A stretch of 64,000 nucleotides of DNA from Acinetobacter pittii (GCF_034067285.1 NZ_CP139286.1:3224001-3288000), one strand, 5' to 3'; shown: positions 18,607 through 28,350, numbered from the stretch's first letter. Notes: generated by a model not told the origin, from the letters alone. Numbers and translations are program-made.

Positions 18607-19872
18607 ATGTTATATGTGATTCCGTTCATCATATTGCTCGTGGTCGCTGTCATTTTAAAAAAACGCGAAAATAGCCAGAAGCAAGAGGCTAACTCCCCTA
18701 AAACGGTAAGTAGAAAAACCAATAAAAAAGCGAACTCTAAAACAAGTAAAAACTCGCGTGAAAAAAGTAAAGTCAATGTGGTTGAAGAACTCATTCCCTC
18801 TACTCCACAAAGCAGCCCTGTTCCGGATGCTGTACGTCAAAAAATTCAGCTACTTATTCAAGAAAGACAATTCTCAGCAGCTGAAGCTCAAGTCAATCAG
18901 GCGCTAAAAAAAGATAATACACAACATGAACTTTATTTATTGCTGCTTGAGATTCATATTGCACAAAAAGATGAGTTTGCAATAACTCAACTGATTGGCC
19001 ATATTCGCAGTTTGTCACTCAATGAAATAGCCATTCAAGCAGAAGCCAAACAAAAAGAGTATGAGTCCTCAAGACAACCTGATGCCATCGATTTTCCTCA
19101 AGCTCAAATATCCCAAGAGCCAAAAAATAAAGCTGACACAACAGCTCAGTTTGACCAGTTAACAGCAAGTTCTTCTGAAGCTTCTTTTGATGACTTGCAG
19201 CAAGACTATACCCCTGTAAAGCAAGAACCTGCTGTTGAAGTTGAACCTTTAGAGTTTAACTTTTCATTCGAACAAACCACGACTACAGAAAGTGGCAGCC
19301 AACCGACCCAAGAATCGGAGTTACCATCATCTCAACAAACAAATGATTTGGCTGACTTAGATTTTTCTTTTGATTTAGCACCACTGCATGAACCTGAGGA
19401 AAAAGCTCAAGTAGTAGAAATACCAGCACACCAAGAGAACAATACGAATGTTTTGGATTTTAATCTTGAATTAAATCCTGCAAATTCGGAGCTAAAAACT
19501 CATGAGCAGACCTCATCGTTAGATGAGCTTAAATTGGTAGAACAAGCTCCATTAGAACCAATTTCAATAGCACCTCTTGAGTTTTCTTTAGATGAACCTA
19601 CCTTAATCACAACATCAGAGATTGACACTCAAAATCATATAAATTTATTAGGTGAAGAGACTACTCCAGCTCAAACTCAAGACCCTCTTTTAGAAGCTTT
19701 TCCAGAATTAAAACAGTTAGATGAAAATGAACTTGATCTAAAACTTGCAGAGCAATACATCAAGTTAGGTGCTTATCCAGCAGCTCAAGCGTTATTGGCA
19801 AGTAATGAGCAAAAATTCAACACAGAACAACAACAACGCGCGAAAAACCTACTTAATCGCATAGCTTCTTAG
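18607..19872 (+). CDS. FimV C-terminal half: membrane-anchored acidic cytoplasmic protein
   Basis: The 421-residue product opens with one transmembrane helix (LYVIPFIILLVVAVIL) and a basic stretch. An alpha-helical segment resembling a TPR (IQERQFSAAEAQVNQAL) follows, then a very acidic, low-complexity middle and the conserved FimV C-terminal block LDLKLAEQYIKLGAYPAAQALL. These are the cytoplasmic parts of FimV. It begins 59 bp after the LysM gene, in a different frame and with its own strong AAGGGG site, so it is separately translated. The pair is a gene fission, not a recent frameshift. A terminator lies between it and the asparaginase gene. Confidence 0.8.
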   Translation: MLYVIPFIILLVVAVILKKRENSQKQEANSPKTVSRKTNKKANSKTSKNSREKSKVNVVEELIPSTPQSSPVPDAVRQKIQLLIQERQFSAAEAQVNQALKKDNTQHELYLLLLEIHIAQKDEFAITQLIGHIRSLSLNEIAIQAEAKQKEYESSRQPDAIDFPQAQISQEPKNKADTTAQFDQLTASSSEASFDDLQQDYTPVKQEPAVEVEPLEFNFSFEQTTTTESGSQPTQESELPSSQQTNDLADLDFSFDLAPLHEPEEKAQVVEIPAHQENNTNVLDFNLELNPANSELKTHEQTSSLDELKLVEQAPLEPISIAPLEFSLDEPTLITTSEIDTQNHINLLGEETTPAQTQDPLLEAFPELKQLDENELDLKLAEQYIKLGAYPAAQALLASNEQKFNTEQQQRAKNLLNRIAS

Positions 19873-19889
19873 AACTGTTCGATTTACCA

Positions 19890-19917
19890 TAAGCAGTCAG
19901 AGATGACTGCTTTTTTA
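19890..19917 (+). terminator. Terminator after the fimV pair
   Basis: AAGCAGTCA and TGACTGCTT form a 9-bp stem with a short loop followed by six Ts, immediately ahead of the asparaginase gene. Confidence 0.88.
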
Positions 19918-19930
19918 TGCCTGCAAAAAT

Positions 19931-20902
19931 ATGAAAAAAATAGCCTTATTTTATATGGGTGGTACTTTTGGTTGCATTGGTGAACCTTTAGCTCCTATGC
20001 CTTATGACCAATTCCTACCTCAACTTGAAAAAGTAATTCCCCCACACTTAACAGTTGACTGCTTCGCTGCGCCCAATATTGTTGATAGCAGTGCATGTAC
20101 AGCACCTGATTGGTTACGTCTAATTCAACGCATACAACAACTACAACTTGAAGGTTATCAACATTTCGTTGTTATTCATGGTACAGACACGCTCAGTTAT
20201 GCAGCTGCAACCCTAGCCCGCTTTTTAGGCCAAAGCTGTCATATTGTAATTACTGGTAGCCAATACCCGTTACTTAATATTCAAGGTGACAATACTCGTG
20301 AATTTACTGATGCAATTGAGAACTTATACCTTGCATTAGAACAAGTGATTTCTCTACCTGTGGGTGCTTATCTCGCATTCCACCATCAAGTATTCCACGC
20401 ACAAACTGCATTAAAAACGCATACGACTGAACTCGATGCTTTTTCAGGCTTAAGTAGTGAAGTTGAGTTTGCGCCCCAGCAAAATGAATTGATCGTACAA
20501 GACACCCAAATTGAACGAGCAGCTTCATTCCAGATTTTAAACTGGATGATGCAACCGATTGCAACAGAGTACTTAGTTCAGCAATTACGTCACTTACTTC
20601 CAGCCCCTCCGCACTTTTTAGTGTTACAAGGTTTTGGTACGGGTAATATTGCGGTAAACCAAGAATTACTCGCAACATTAGATGAACTGTATGCTCATGG
20701 TTGTGTTCCAATTTTGGCAACCCAAGTAACTTTTGGTGGTATTGATCAACGTTATGCGATTAGTGCATGGGCGAAAACTGCAAAAATCGTCATTAGTGAT
20801 GCTAATAGTCATGCAGATCTCTATGCAAAAGCACTTCAAATCTATTTAAAATACCCAACTCCAGAACAATGGCTAAGTCATTGGAACGAAAATTTGCATT
20901 AA
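19931..20902 (+). CDS. Asparaginase (AnsA/AnsB-like, type I/II family)
   Basis: The enzyme hydrolyses L-asparagine to aspartate and ammonia. The 323-residue product has both catalytic threonine motifs: YMGGTFGCIG near residue 12 and VVIHGTDTLSYAA near residue 85. ITGSQYPL and GDNTREF are also family conserved. No signal peptide is present (MKKIALFYMGG), so it is cytoplasmic and more likely type I. The family's short bacterial members are 320-340 residues, so it is full length. It is only 14 bp upstream of truA and probably co-transcribed with it. This insertion of an asparaginase between fimV and truA differs from Pseudomonas. Confidence 0.88.
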   Translation: MKKIALFYMGGTFGCIGEPLAPMPYDQFLPQLEKVIPPHLTVDCFAAPNIVDSSACTAPDWLRLIQRIQQLQLEGYQHFVVIHGTDTLSYAAATLARFLGQSCHIVITGSQYPLLNIQGDNTREFTDAIENLYLALEQVISLPVGAYLAFHHQVFHAQTALKTHTTELDAFSGLSSEVEFAPQQNELIVQDTQIERAASFQILNWMMQPIATEYLVQQLRHLLPAPPHFLVLQGFGTGNIAVNQELLATLDELYAHGCVPILATQVTFGGIDQRYAISAWAKTAKIVISDANSHADLYAKALQIYLKYPTPEQWLSHWNENLH

Positions 20903-20916
20903 ACAGAGGTAAAGCC

Positions 20917-21714
20917 ATGCAACGTTATGCGGTCGGTATTGAATTTAGCGGAGTTCAATACCGAGGTTGGCAAACACAACAGCCAGGCGTTGCCAGCGTT
21001 CAGGAAACGATTGAGCGTGTACTTAGCAAAATTGCAGATGAGCCTATTGCACTTCACGGTGCGGGTCGTACTGACGCTGGAGTACATGCAACAAATATGG
21101 TGGCACACTTTGATACGAACGCTATTCGTCCAGAAACAGGATGGTTAAGAGGGGCAAACAGCCAATTGCCTAAAGATATTTCCATTCAGTGGATTAAACT
21201 GATGGATGAAAGTTTTCATGCGCGTTTTAAAGCGACTGCACGACGTTACCGCTATATCATCTATAACGCGCCCCATCGCCCAGCACTATTACACAAACAA
21301 GTTACTCACATTTACCAAAAGCTAGATGTGAAAAAGATGATTGAAGCTGCCAGTAAGTTTGAAGGAACGCATAACTTTGAAACTTTTCGCGCAGCAGCAT
21401 GTCAGTCAAACCAGCCTGTACGACATGTAACGCATTGCCGTTTATTTGAACATGGACGCTATTTGGTTCTAGATATTCAAGCAGATGGTTTTTTACATCA
21501 TATGGTACGCAATATTGTCGGTTGCTTACTCGAAATTGGTCAAGGTATGTATGAAATTGATCATATCGATGCGATGTTTGCGGCACAGGATCGTAAAGCA
21601 GCTGGTGTAACTGCCCCACCCGATGGTCTTTATTTTATTCAGTGTAATTATCCTGAGCAGTTTGATTTACCGCAGCCACCGCTTGGGCCACATTGGCTAA
21701 ACTTACCTGAGTAA
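20917..21714 (+). CDS. truA: tRNA pseudouridine(38-40) synthase
   Basis: TruA converts uridines 38, 39 and 40 of the anticodon stem to pseudouridine. The 265-residue product has the catalytic aspartate in GAGRTDAGVHAT near residue 57, MVRNIVGCLLEIG near residue 205 and the characteristic start (YAVGIEFSGVQYRGWQ). I place the start at 20917, because an AGAGGT site sits just ahead and the homologues start here. The ORF extends upstream into the asparaginase gene without family similarity. It follows the asparaginase gene closely, so the two are likely one transcript. Confidence 0.96.
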   Translation: MQRYAVGIEFSGVQYRGWQTQQPGVASVQETIERVLSKIADEPIALHGAGRTDAGVHATNMVAHFDTNAIRPETGWLRGANSQLPKDISIQWIKLMDESFHARFKATARRYRYIIYNAPHRPALLHKQVTHIYQKLDVKKMIEAASKFEGTHNFETFRAAACQSNQPVRHVTHCRLFEHGRYLVLDIQADGFLHHMVRNIVGCLLEIGQGMYEIDHIDAMFAAQDRKAAGVTAPPDGLYFIQCNYPEQFDLPQPPLGPHWLNLPE

Positions 21715-21740
21715 GCTTAGCCCAATGCTGTATGTTGTTT

Positions 21741-22766
21741 CTACCGGTGTTGTTTACGCTTACGGTACTCAACTGGTGTCTCATTTGTCCAACGTTTAAA
21801 AGCACGATAGAACGTACTTGGTTCAGAGAAACCAGTTAAATACACAATACGCTCAACACTCTCGTTGGTATTTGCCAAAAGCTTTTTAGCCAAACGGCAA
21901 CGATAGTCAGAAAGTATTTGTTGAAAACTGGTATTTGCTTCACTGAGCTGAGTACGTAAGCGACGCGGAGTAATATTCAACTGAGCAGCCACCGTTTCCA
22001 ACGTAGTTTCTCCGCTTTCCAGTGTTGAACCGATCGCACGGCGAACTTCACCCACCAAATCATAACGGGCCAGTTCCTGCAATTTTTCAATTGCGAGCTG
22101 CTCATGCAATTGCAACAACTCAGGCTCTGCTTGCCAAAGCTGGAAATCTAAAATAGCAGGGTCAAAATATAAACGTGTCTCTTTCTGACCTAAGCTAACT
22201 GGGCAGCCGAATACACGGAAATATTCATCCTCAGAAGCACCTTCACTAAAATTAAAATCGATGAAGATAGGATGAAATTGTCCTTCGGTAATGAATTTAA
22301 AGAATCTAAGTATGCCTGAAATTGCACATTCGGAAAAATGACGGTTGACTAGATTGTCAGCGCCAATCTGTTCGCCATTGGTTAAATAACAACGTCCTTC
22401 TTCAACTACCAGTTTTGCATCAAATGCATCACTAATGAGTCGTTGATAAGCTAAAGCTCGTTTTAAGCCTTCACCAAAGGTTTCACTACTAATAAATAGA
22501 TGTTCAATCACCTGCCCTCGATACAAAGGCAAATGCTCACCTAAATGCAGACCGATGTCTGGATCTTTACTGACTTCCTGAGCGGCAGTCCAAAAGGCAT
22601 ACTGTGCACTTAACGGTGTACGTGCATTGGTATCGACCTGATTTAAAGCAACTCCCGCTTTGGTTAATATTTCTTCTGTTGGCAATCCCGCACGACGAAT
22701 CGCTTGATAGCCAAAGCGTAATACAACTGATGCATCTGTTAGCTGACCCACGCAGTGCCCTTCCAT
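21741..22766 (-). CDS. AraC-family transcriptional regulator (OruR-like)
   Basis: This 341-residue regulator has an N-terminal ligand-binding domain (Arabinose_bd type, about residues 20-220). The C-terminal two-helix-turn-helix domain contains LETVAAQLNITPRRLRTQLSEANTSF and LTGFSEPSTFYRAFKRWTNETPVEYR. The second motif fits the conserved AraC C-terminal signature. The same domain pair occurs in OruR, ArgR-like and fatty-acid/ornithine regulators, so the inducer cannot be named. It is divergent from infA. The spacer holds an inverted repeat GGGCTGTT / AACAGTCCC at about 22790-22820 that would lie in its leader or operator region. Confidence 0.88.
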   Translation of the reverse strand: MEGHCVGQLTDASVVLRFGYQAIRRAGLPTEEILTKAGVALNQVDTNARTPLSAQYAFWTAAQEVSKDPDIGLHLGEHLPLYRGQVIEHLFISSETFGEGLKRALAYQRLISDAFDAKLVVEEGRCYLTNGEQIGADNLVNRHFSECAISGILRFFKFITEGQFHPIFIDFNFSEGASEDEYFRVFGCPVSLGQKETRLYFDPAILDFQLWQAEPELLQLHEQLAIEKLQELARYDLVGEVRRAIGSTLESGETTLETVAAQLNITPRRLRTQLSEANTSFQQILSDYRCRLAKKLLANTNESVERIVYLTGFSEPSTFYRAFKRWTNETPVEYRKRKQHR

Positions 22767-22952
22767 GTAGATACTTCATTGATATTTAGGGCTGTTGACC
22801 TTTATGCAATTAACAGTCCCTAATAACTATGATTTTAGATTAGCGTTGATTGACCAAACTGACAACAGAATTACTCAGCTTTTGTGAAAAAAATTACATC
22901 TTTTTTGATTAGTCATAGTTTAACCAGATGCTTTAGCAGAAGTGTGTCTATC

Positions 22953-22981
22953 TTGTTTTTTTTAAAAAAATTGACTATAAT
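22953..22981 (+). promoter_or_regulatory. Promoter of infA
   Basis: TTGTTT at 22953-22958 and TATAAT at 22976-22981 are separated by 17 bases and lie 34 bp before the infA start. The -10 box is consensus and the -35 box is moderate. Confidence 0.7.
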
Positions 22982-23014
22982 TTGCGCCTTTCCAATTTGA
23001 TCATCAGGTAGGCT

Positions 23015-23236
23015 ATGGCCAATAAAGAGGAACTCATTGAGTTCGAAGGCGTTGTCACCGAAACGCTTCCTAATACGATGTTCCGTGTACGTCTTGAAAA
23101 CGGTCACGAAGTTATTGCACACATTTCTGGTAAAATGCGTAAACACTATATTCGTATTCTTACTGGCGACAGTGTAAAAGTCGAAATGACTCCATATGAC
23201 TTAACTAAAGGTCGTATTACGTACCGTGCTCGCTAA
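23015..23236 (+). CDS. infA: Translation initiation factor IF-1
   Basis: IF-1 binds the ribosomal A site and helps IF-2 and IF-3 select the start codon. The 73-residue product is one S1-type OB fold with [21 protein letters not shown] near the start and [19 protein letters not shown] in the middle. It ends [11 protein letters not shown], the IF-1 tail. It stands alone, behind its own promoter (22953) and in front of a terminator, as in many gamma-proteobacteria. Confidence 0.98.
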   Translation: MANKEELIEFEGVVTETLPNTMFRVRLENGHEVIAHISGKMRKHYIRILTGDSVKVEMTPYDLTKGRITYRAR

Positions 23237-23246
23237 TTAGTGAATG

Positions 23247-23281
23247 CAAAAAAGCCACTTTATGATGTGGCTTTTTTATTG
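23247..23281. terminator. Terminator between infA and the LprI-like gene
   Basis: AAAAAAGCCAC and GTGGCTTTTTT form a perfect stem with a short loop. It lies between two converging genes and carries an A tract on the left and a T tract on the right. Confidence 0.9.
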
Positions 23282-23287
23282 CGTCAT

Positions 23288-23731
23288 TTATTCATTTAAG
23301 CGACTGGTTTTACATCCTACCGTTTGGCATTCACGCAATCTTTCTTGCAGCCAATGGTTTCTTTCCTGCTTTGTCTGTAAACGACATTGCACGTCTACGC
23401 TATTCCTATTTGAATCTGTACACTCGGCATCACGTTGACGTATCCATGCAAGTTGAGACTTCTTAAGAATATTTTTCTGCGCGGTGTTTAACTTTACGCG
23501 CAATGCTTGATAATTCTTATTCAAATCTGCATCAGCGCTCGCATAAATTTTATTTGTACAGTAGATATCATCGTAAGTATTGCGGGCACTATCACAATTA
23601 TCTGCATAGACCGAAGTCATTCCAAAGCTGCATAAAAAAGCAAAAACTATTTTTCTTATCTTTTTCTTCCTTAAGTTTTCTATGAAATTATTTTTAAAGT
23701 GGTACGAATGTAATGATAAATCGAAAGACAA
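23288..23731 (-). CDS. LprI-family (DUF1311) secreted protein, start uncertain
   Basis: The mature part matches the LprI pattern of regularly spaced cysteines: DNCDSARNTYDDIYC, then ASADADLNKNYQALRV, then SQLAWIRQRDAEC and later VQC and CQTVGC. LprI in mycobacteria inhibits lysozyme; many homologues have no tested role. A signal peptide (KIVFAFLCSFGMTSVYA) precedes it, but no ATG lies at its natural start. I use the TTG at 23731, which has a GGAAGG site; it adds about 24 residues before the basic n-region. An ATA at 23659 sits right where the signal peptide should begin and follows AAGGAAG. The far upstream ATG at 23857 would overlap the divergent gene. Confidence 0.62.
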   Translation of the reverse strand: MSFDLSLHSYHFKNNFIENLRKKKIRKIVFAFLCSFGMTSVYADNCDSARNTYDDIYCTNKIYASADADLNKNYQALRVKLNTAQKNILKKSQLAWIRQRDAECTDSNRNSVDVQCRLQTKQERNHWLQERLRECQTVGCKTSRLNE

Positions 23732-23833
23732 ATTTACCTTCCATTTATCATAATCCTCCTTTTTTACTTTACAAGTTTGTAAATACAACCTATTGTTCTT
23801 TAATAATAAATATAATTTTATATAGTGAGAAAA

Positions 23834-24241
23834 ATGAACATATATACCCGATGCCAAATTGGCTTACTGACTTTCATAATGATTTATCTTAACGGTTGTG
23901 CTAGCCACCTACACCAATCTGTAGATTTACAGGAATATTTAAAGGGCTTTCTAGGCAAATCATCGGCTAGCATTCAACAAGATATCAATTTACGTAGTCT
24001 TGGTTTTCAAGTCGCTAGCACTCCACAAAAAACATCCAACCAGCTCATCTATACGATTTTACGTCCGTTAAGCATCCCAATCCCTATGGTGAGTAATGTC
24101 GATATGAGAGGCGGTTCTGTTCCCATACAATCAGGTAATTTGAGTGGCAATTCTTATGATTTGAATTTCAACTGCAAAGTTATTTTTCAGCTTAAGAATG
24201 ATATTGCCGAGTCTATTCAATATGAAGGTAAAGCCTGCTAA
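23834..24241 (+). CDS. Small lipoprotein, function unknown
   Basis: The 135-residue product has a type II signal peptide ending in the lipobox LNGC at about residue 25, so it should be acylated and membrane-attached. The mature part (SSASIQQDINLRSLGFQV...) has no recognised domain and one further Cys pair. A GTG nine bases upstream (23825) is an alternative start, but the ATG gives the more normal signal peptide. It is divergent from the LprI-like gene, and the spacer between them is AT-rich. Confidence 0.65.
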   Translation: MNIYTRCQIGLLTFIMIYLNGCASHLHQSVDLQEYLKGFLGKSSASIQQDINLRSLGFQVASTPQKTSNQLIYTILRPLSIPIPMVSNVDMRGGSVPIQSGNLSGNSYDLNFNCKVIFQLKNDIAESIQYEGKAC

Positions 24242-24249
24242 AACATAGG

Positions 24250-24287
24250 CACAAAAAAACGCAGCGTTGAGCTGCGTTTTTTATAAA
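24250..24287. terminator. Terminator between the lipoprotein gene and leuB
   Basis: AAAAAACGCAGC and GCTGCGTTTTTT form a 12-bp perfect stem. It serves the two converging genes. Confidence 0.9.
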
Positions 24288-24293
24288 AAGCTT

Positions 24294-25373
24294 TTAAGCA
24301 AGAGCAGCGACAACTGCCTCACCCATCTCAGCTGTACCAACTTTTGTCATGCCTTCAGACATAATATCCGCTGTACGTAAGCCTTGATCAAGTACTTGAC
24401 CTACTGCATCTTCAATTGCTTTTGCAGCAGCTTCTTCACGGAATGTATAGCGAAGCATCATTGCAACTGAAAGAATTGTTGCCAATGGGTTCGCCACATT
24501 CTGACCCGCGATATCAGGTGCAGAACCATGGCAAGGCTCATACATACCTTTGCCATTTTCATCCAATGATGCAGATGGCAACATACCGATTGAACCTGTA
24601 AGCATTGCTGCTTCATCAGATAAAATATCGCCAAATAAGTTACCCGTTACGATTACGTCAAACTGTTTAGGCGCACGCACAAGTTGCATTGCAGCATTAT
24701 CAACATACATATGTGAAAGCTGAATGTTTGAATAATTCGCTTGGTGTAAGTCAGTAACTGTTTGCTTCCAAAGCTCTGTTACTTCTAAAACGTTGGCTTT
24801 ATCTACCGAACAAACCTTACCACCACGTAATCCTGCAAGTTCAAAAGCCACTTTTGCAATGCGTTTAATTTCACTTTCAGAATAAACGTCAGTGTTATAG
24901 CCTTGTTTCTCACCGTTTTCGAGTTCACGAATACCACGTGGCTGACCGAAATAGATCCCGCCAGTCAATTCACGAACAATTAAAATATCCAAGCCCGCAA
25001 CAATTTCAGGTTTTAAGCTAGAAGCATCTGCTAATTGTGGATATAAAATCGCTGGGCGCAAGTTAGCAAACAAGTTAAGTTCACTACGAATTTTTAACAG
25101 ACCACGTTCAGGACGAATAGAGCGCTCAATGGTGTCCCATTTTGGTCCGCCTACCGCACCCAATAAAATTGCATCTGCTTTTTTTGCCTGTTCACTCGTT
25201 ACAGCTGGATAGGGTTCGCCATGTGCATCAATTGCCGCGCCGCCTAGTAAGCCATGTTCCCAAGTTAACGATAAATTAAATTTTTCATTTACTGTATTTA
25301 ATACTTTTTCTGCCGCCCCAACAATTTCAGGACCAATACCATCACCAGCTAAAATTAAAATCTGTTTAGACAT
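24294..25373 (-). CDS. leuB: 3-isopropylmalate dehydrogenase
   Basis: LeuB oxidatively decarboxylates 3-isopropylmalate to 2-oxoisocaproate with NAD+ in leucine synthesis. The 359-residue product starts [15 protein letters not shown] and carries [15 protein letters not shown] and the metal-binding [20 protein letters not shown]. The C-terminus has the NAD site [14 protein letters not shown]. The length is typical. It follows leuC and leuD on the same strand, after a lipoprotein gene placed between leuD and leuB. Confidence 0.97.
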   Translation of the reverse strand: MSKQILILAGDGIGPEIVGAAEKVLNTVNEKFNLSLTWEHGLLGGAAIDAHGEPYPAVTSEQAKKADAILLGAVGGPKWDTIERSIRPERGLLKIRSELNLFANLRPAILYPQLADASSLKPEIVAGLDILIVRELTGGIYFGQPRGIRELENGEKQGYNTDVYSESEIKRIAKVAFELAGLRGGKVCSVDKANVLEVTELWKQTVTDLHQANYSNIQLSHMYVDNAAMQLVRAPKQFDVIVTGNLFGDILSDEAAMLTGSIGMLPSASLDENGKGMYEPCHGSAPDIAGQNVANPLATILSVAMMLRYTFREEAAAKAIEDAVGQVLDQGLRTADIMSEGMTKVGTAEMGEAVVAALA

Positions 25374-25411
25374 GAACTTTTTCCATTTTCCAAAGACAAG
25401 CAGCGTTACAA

Positions 25412-25996
25412 CTACCGCGGTGTTAGTTTTTTCTGTTCGAGGAATTCACCTAGTCCCGTTGTAACATCAAATGGTCGACAAAAACGGCGAACTACATGCT
25501 CATCTTGTTCTAAGTCAACACATAATGGATCTGGTACAGAAACATTCAGCAAACTACCCGAACGGTTAGTTTTGTCTCGGTACATTTTAAATGTATAGCG
25601 ATGGTTGGCATTAAATTGGTGAATAACATGAATTGTTTCAGCCCGATCTGGAGAAATCGGATAGAAACGGATCACCACTTCATATTGTTTAGCAGGCACA
25701 GATAAATATAAGCTGTTAGTTTCGCTAAGCACTGAACCTTGTAATCTCACAATTCCTTGATGAATTGCCTGATTACTAATTCTTCGTGTTTGCGCATCTA
25801 CTACAGTAATATCATTTAGTCGTTCAAATTCACAACTCTTCGCGCCCGAACAATATATTGCTGCATTCTGCCCCAAATTTTCTTGTTCAGCCTGCTTAAT
25901 ACGGACAGTATCCACTACATTGTAAGTGCTTTGACAAGCACTGAGTGTTATTGCGCACAGGCTCAACAAAAAGCTATGAGTAACGTTCCTCTTCAT
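25412..25996 (-). CDS. Lipoprotein of unknown function inside the leu cluster
   Basis: The 194-residue product has a type II signal peptide with lipobox LSAC near residue 20 ([10 protein letters not shown]). The mature part contains Cys pairs ([12 protein letters not shown]) and many beta-strand-like stretches ([18 protein letters not shown]). I recognise no family. It lies between leuD and leuB in the same direction, with 112 bp before it and 38 bp after it, so it may be co-transcribed. Nothing in its sequence suggests a leucine role, and it may be a passenger gene. Confidence 0.7.
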   Translation of the reverse strand: MKRNVTHSFLLSLCAITLSACQSTYNVVDTVRIKQAEQENLGQNAAIYCSGAKSCEFERLNDITVVDAQTRRISNQAIHQGIVRLQGSVLSETNSLYLSVPAKQYEVVIRFYPISPDRAETIHVIHQFNANHRYTFKMYRDKTNRSGSLLNVSVPDPLCVDLEQDEHVVRRFCRPFDVTTGLGEFLEQKKLTPR

Positions 25997-26108
25997 TGTT
26001 CAAGCCCAATCCTCATCTAGTGCATAATTCTAAGGTGTTTTTATGCTTTAGCATGTTAGCAAGAGTTTGAACGCTACGCCATGGCTATGTTTAAAATGTA
26101 CCAAAAGG

Positions 26109-26756
26109 TTAATTTAACTCTTGGAATACCCAAGGACGAACTTGTTTAGTTTTTTCTTCATAGGCGCGAATTGCATCCGCATTTTGAAGAGTTAAACCAA
26201 TATCATCCAAACCATTTAACAGGCAATGCTTACGAAATGGATCAACTTCAAATTTAAAAGCTCCACCTGTTGGCGTACGTACTTCTTGAGCTGCTAAATC
26301 AATTGTTAATTGATATCCATCATTGGCAGCGCATTCTTTAAATAACTGATCAACAATTTCTTCTGACAAAATGACAGGTAACATGCCATTTTTGAAACAG
26401 TTATTAAAGAAAATATCAGCAAAGCTTGGCGCAATAACAGTACGGAAACCATATTCGTTTAATGCCCAAGGCGCGTGCTCACGGCTTGAACCACAACCAA
26501 AGTTAGTACGAGCAATTAAAACGGTTGCGCCTTGATAGCGAGGCTGATTTAAAACGAAATCCGGATTTTTTGGACGTATTGAATTGTCTTGTCCCGGATA
26601 ACCTTCGTCTAAATAACGAAGCTCGTCAAATAAGTTGTCGCCAAAACCTGTACGTTTGATTGATTTCAAAAACTGTTTTGGAATAATTAAATCTGTATCA
26701 ACATTGGCACGATCTAATGGTGCAACGATACCTTGTTCAACTGTATAAGCTTTCAT
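26109..26756 (-). CDS. leuD: 3-isopropylmalate dehydratase small subunit
   Basis: LeuD is the swivelling domain of isopropylmalate isomerase and works with LeuC. The 215-residue product has [20 protein letters not shown] near the N-terminus and [15 protein letters not shown] near residue 85, the hallmarks of the family. It begins 18 bp after leuC, consistent with one transcript. Confidence 0.97.
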   Translation of the reverse strand: MKAYTVEQGIVAPLDRANVDTDLIIPKQFLKSIKRTGFGDNLFDELRYLDEGYPGQDNSIRPKNPDFVLNQPRYQGATVLIARTNFGCGSSREHAPWALNEYGFRTVIAPSFADIFFNNCFKNGMLPVILSEEIVDQLFKECAANDGYQLTIDLAAQEVRTPTGGAFKFEVDPFRKHCLLNGLDDIGLTLQNADAIRAYEEKTKQVRPWVFQELN

Positions 26757-26774
26757 GGTTTGCTCCAGACCGAA

Positions 26775-28193
26775 TTAAAATGAACGAACATCAACGAAGT
26801 GACCAGCGATTGCAGCCGCTGCCGCCATTGCCGGGCTCACTAAGTGAGTGCGACCGCCATTGCCTTGACGGCCTTCAAAGTTACGATTAGAGGTCGATGC
26901 ACAGTGTTCGCCCGGTTGTAACTTATCTGCATTCATTGCTAAACACATTGAACAACCTGGTTCACGCCATTCAAAGCCAGCTTCCAAGAAGATTTTATCT
27001 AAGCCTTCTTTTTCTGCCTGTTGTTTAACTAAACCAGACCCCGGAACAATCATAGCTTGCTTAATGGTAGAAGCTACCTTACGGCCCTTAACTACCTCAG
27101 CTGCAGCACGGATATCTTCAATACGAGAGTTGGTACAAGAACCGATAAAGACACGATCAAGTTGAATATCACCTAATGCCTGTCCTGCATTTAAACCCAT
27201 ATATTGATAAGCACGTGTCCAGTCATTACGCTGAACATCATCTTTCGCTTGTTCTAAAGTTGGTACAGCTTCAGTGACCGGAATAACCATCTCAGGTGAA
27301 GTTCCCCAAGATACTTGTGGTTCGATTTCCGCGCCATTTAACTCAACTACGGCATCAAACACAGCATCGTCATCTGAATGCAATGTGTTCCAGTAAGCAA
27401 CGGCTTGTTCCCATTGCTCGCCTTTTGGTGCGTAGCTACGGCCTTTCACATATTCAATAGTTTTGTCATCAACTGCAACCATACCAACACGGGCACCGGC
27501 TTCAATTGCCATGTTACATACCGTCATACGTCCTTCAATCGACATATCACGGAACACTTGACCACCGAACTCGATTGCATAGCCTGTACCACCAGCAGTA
27601 CCAATTTTAGCAATGATTGCTAACACCACATCTTTTGGCGTTACACCCTTGCCCAATACGCCATCTACACGTACTAACATATTTTTAGATTTTTTCTGGA
27701 TCAAACATTGTGTTGCTAACACATGTTCAACTTCAGATGTTCCAATACCATGCGCCAAGCAACCGAAAGCACCGTGAGTTGCTGTATGTGAATCACCACA
27801 TACAACTGTCATGCCCGGCAAGGTTAAGCCCTGTTCGGGTCCAACCACATGCACAATACCTTGACGAATATCATTGATGCTAAATTCAACGATATTGAAA
27901 GCTTTACAGTTGTCATCTAAGGTTTGAACTTGAATACGAGATGTATCATCTTCAATACCGGCAATACCTTGGTCACGTTCTTTTTTAGATGTTGGAACGT
28001 TGTGGTCCGGTGTCGCAACGTTTGCACTTAAACGCCATGGTTGACGACCCGCAAGTTGCAAACCTTCAAATGCTTGTGGACTAGTCACTTCATGCAATAA
28101 ATGACGGTCAATATAAAGTAAACATGAGCCATCATCACGCTGTGAAACAACGTGGTCATCCCACAATTTGTCATATAAAGTTTTGCCTGCCAT
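26775..28193 (-). CDS. leuC: 3-isopropylmalate dehydratase large subunit
   Basis: LeuC holds the 4Fe-4S cluster that isomerises 2- to 3-isopropylmalate. The 472-residue product has the cluster ligands in [11 protein letters not shown] and in [10 protein letters not shown], and the substrate region [13 protein letters not shown] start at 28193 ([14 protein letters not shown]), because a GGAG site lies ahead and homologues begin there; the ATG five codons upstream is not needed. A promoter is visible at 28237-28265, giving a leader of about 37 nt, which leaves no room for a leucine-peptide attenuator. Confidence 0.96.
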   Translation of the reverse strand: MAGKTLYDKLWDDHVVSQRDDGSCLLYIDRHLLHEVTSPQAFEGLQLAGRQPWRLSANVATPDHNVPTSKKERDQGIAGIEDDTSRIQVQTLDDNCKAFNIVEFSINDIRQGIVHVVGPEQGLTLPGMTVVCGDSHTATHGAFGCLAHGIGTSEVEHVLATQCLIQKKSKNMLVRVDGVLGKGVTPKDVVLAIIAKIGTAGGTGYAIEFGGQVFRDMSIEGRMTVCNMAIEAGARVGMVAVDDKTIEYVKGRSYAPKGEQWEQAVAYWNTLHSDDDAVFDAVVELNGAEIEPQVSWGTSPEMVIPVTEAVPTLEQAKDDVQRNDWTRAYQYMGLNAGQALGDIQLDRVFIGSCTNSRIEDIRAAAEVVKGRKVASTIKQAMIVPGSGLVKQQAEKEGLDKIFLEAGFEWREPGCSMCLAMNADKLQPGEHCASTSNRNFEGRQGNGGRTHLVSPAMAAAAAIAGHFVDVRSF

Positions 28194-28236
28194 GTCGTCT
28201 TGCTCCATTGGACTGGGTAATTCTAATCTTTCTTCG

Positions 28237-28265
28237 ATTATAGCCAGAGTTTCACATAAATCTAA
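28237..28265 (-). promoter_or_regulatory. Promoter of the leuCD cluster
   Basis: On the minus strand TTAGAT and a consensus TATAAT are 17 bases apart, ending about 44 bp before the leuC start codon. Confidence 0.6.
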
Positions 28266-28350
28266 TTTATCATTTTTATAAATTAGAAAACTTTTTGGAA
28301 TTAATCATAATCCTTTTGAGATACATCATATTTAATAAATCGCTTTTGTT

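Noticed and set aside
20304..20720. 138-codon ORF on the minus strand
   Set aside because: It lies entirely inside the asparaginase gene on the opposite strand and has no family resemblance or ribosome site.
22790..22820. Inverted repeat GGGCTGTT/AACAGTCCC as a terminator
   Set aside because: It lies between two divergent genes and has no T run on either strand, so a terminator is unlikely; it may be an operator of the AraC-type gene but evidence is too thin for a separate call.
28194..28260. Leucine-peptide attenuator upstream of leuC
   Set aside because: The visible promoter leaves a leader of about 37 nt, with no leucine codon run or terminator hairpin.
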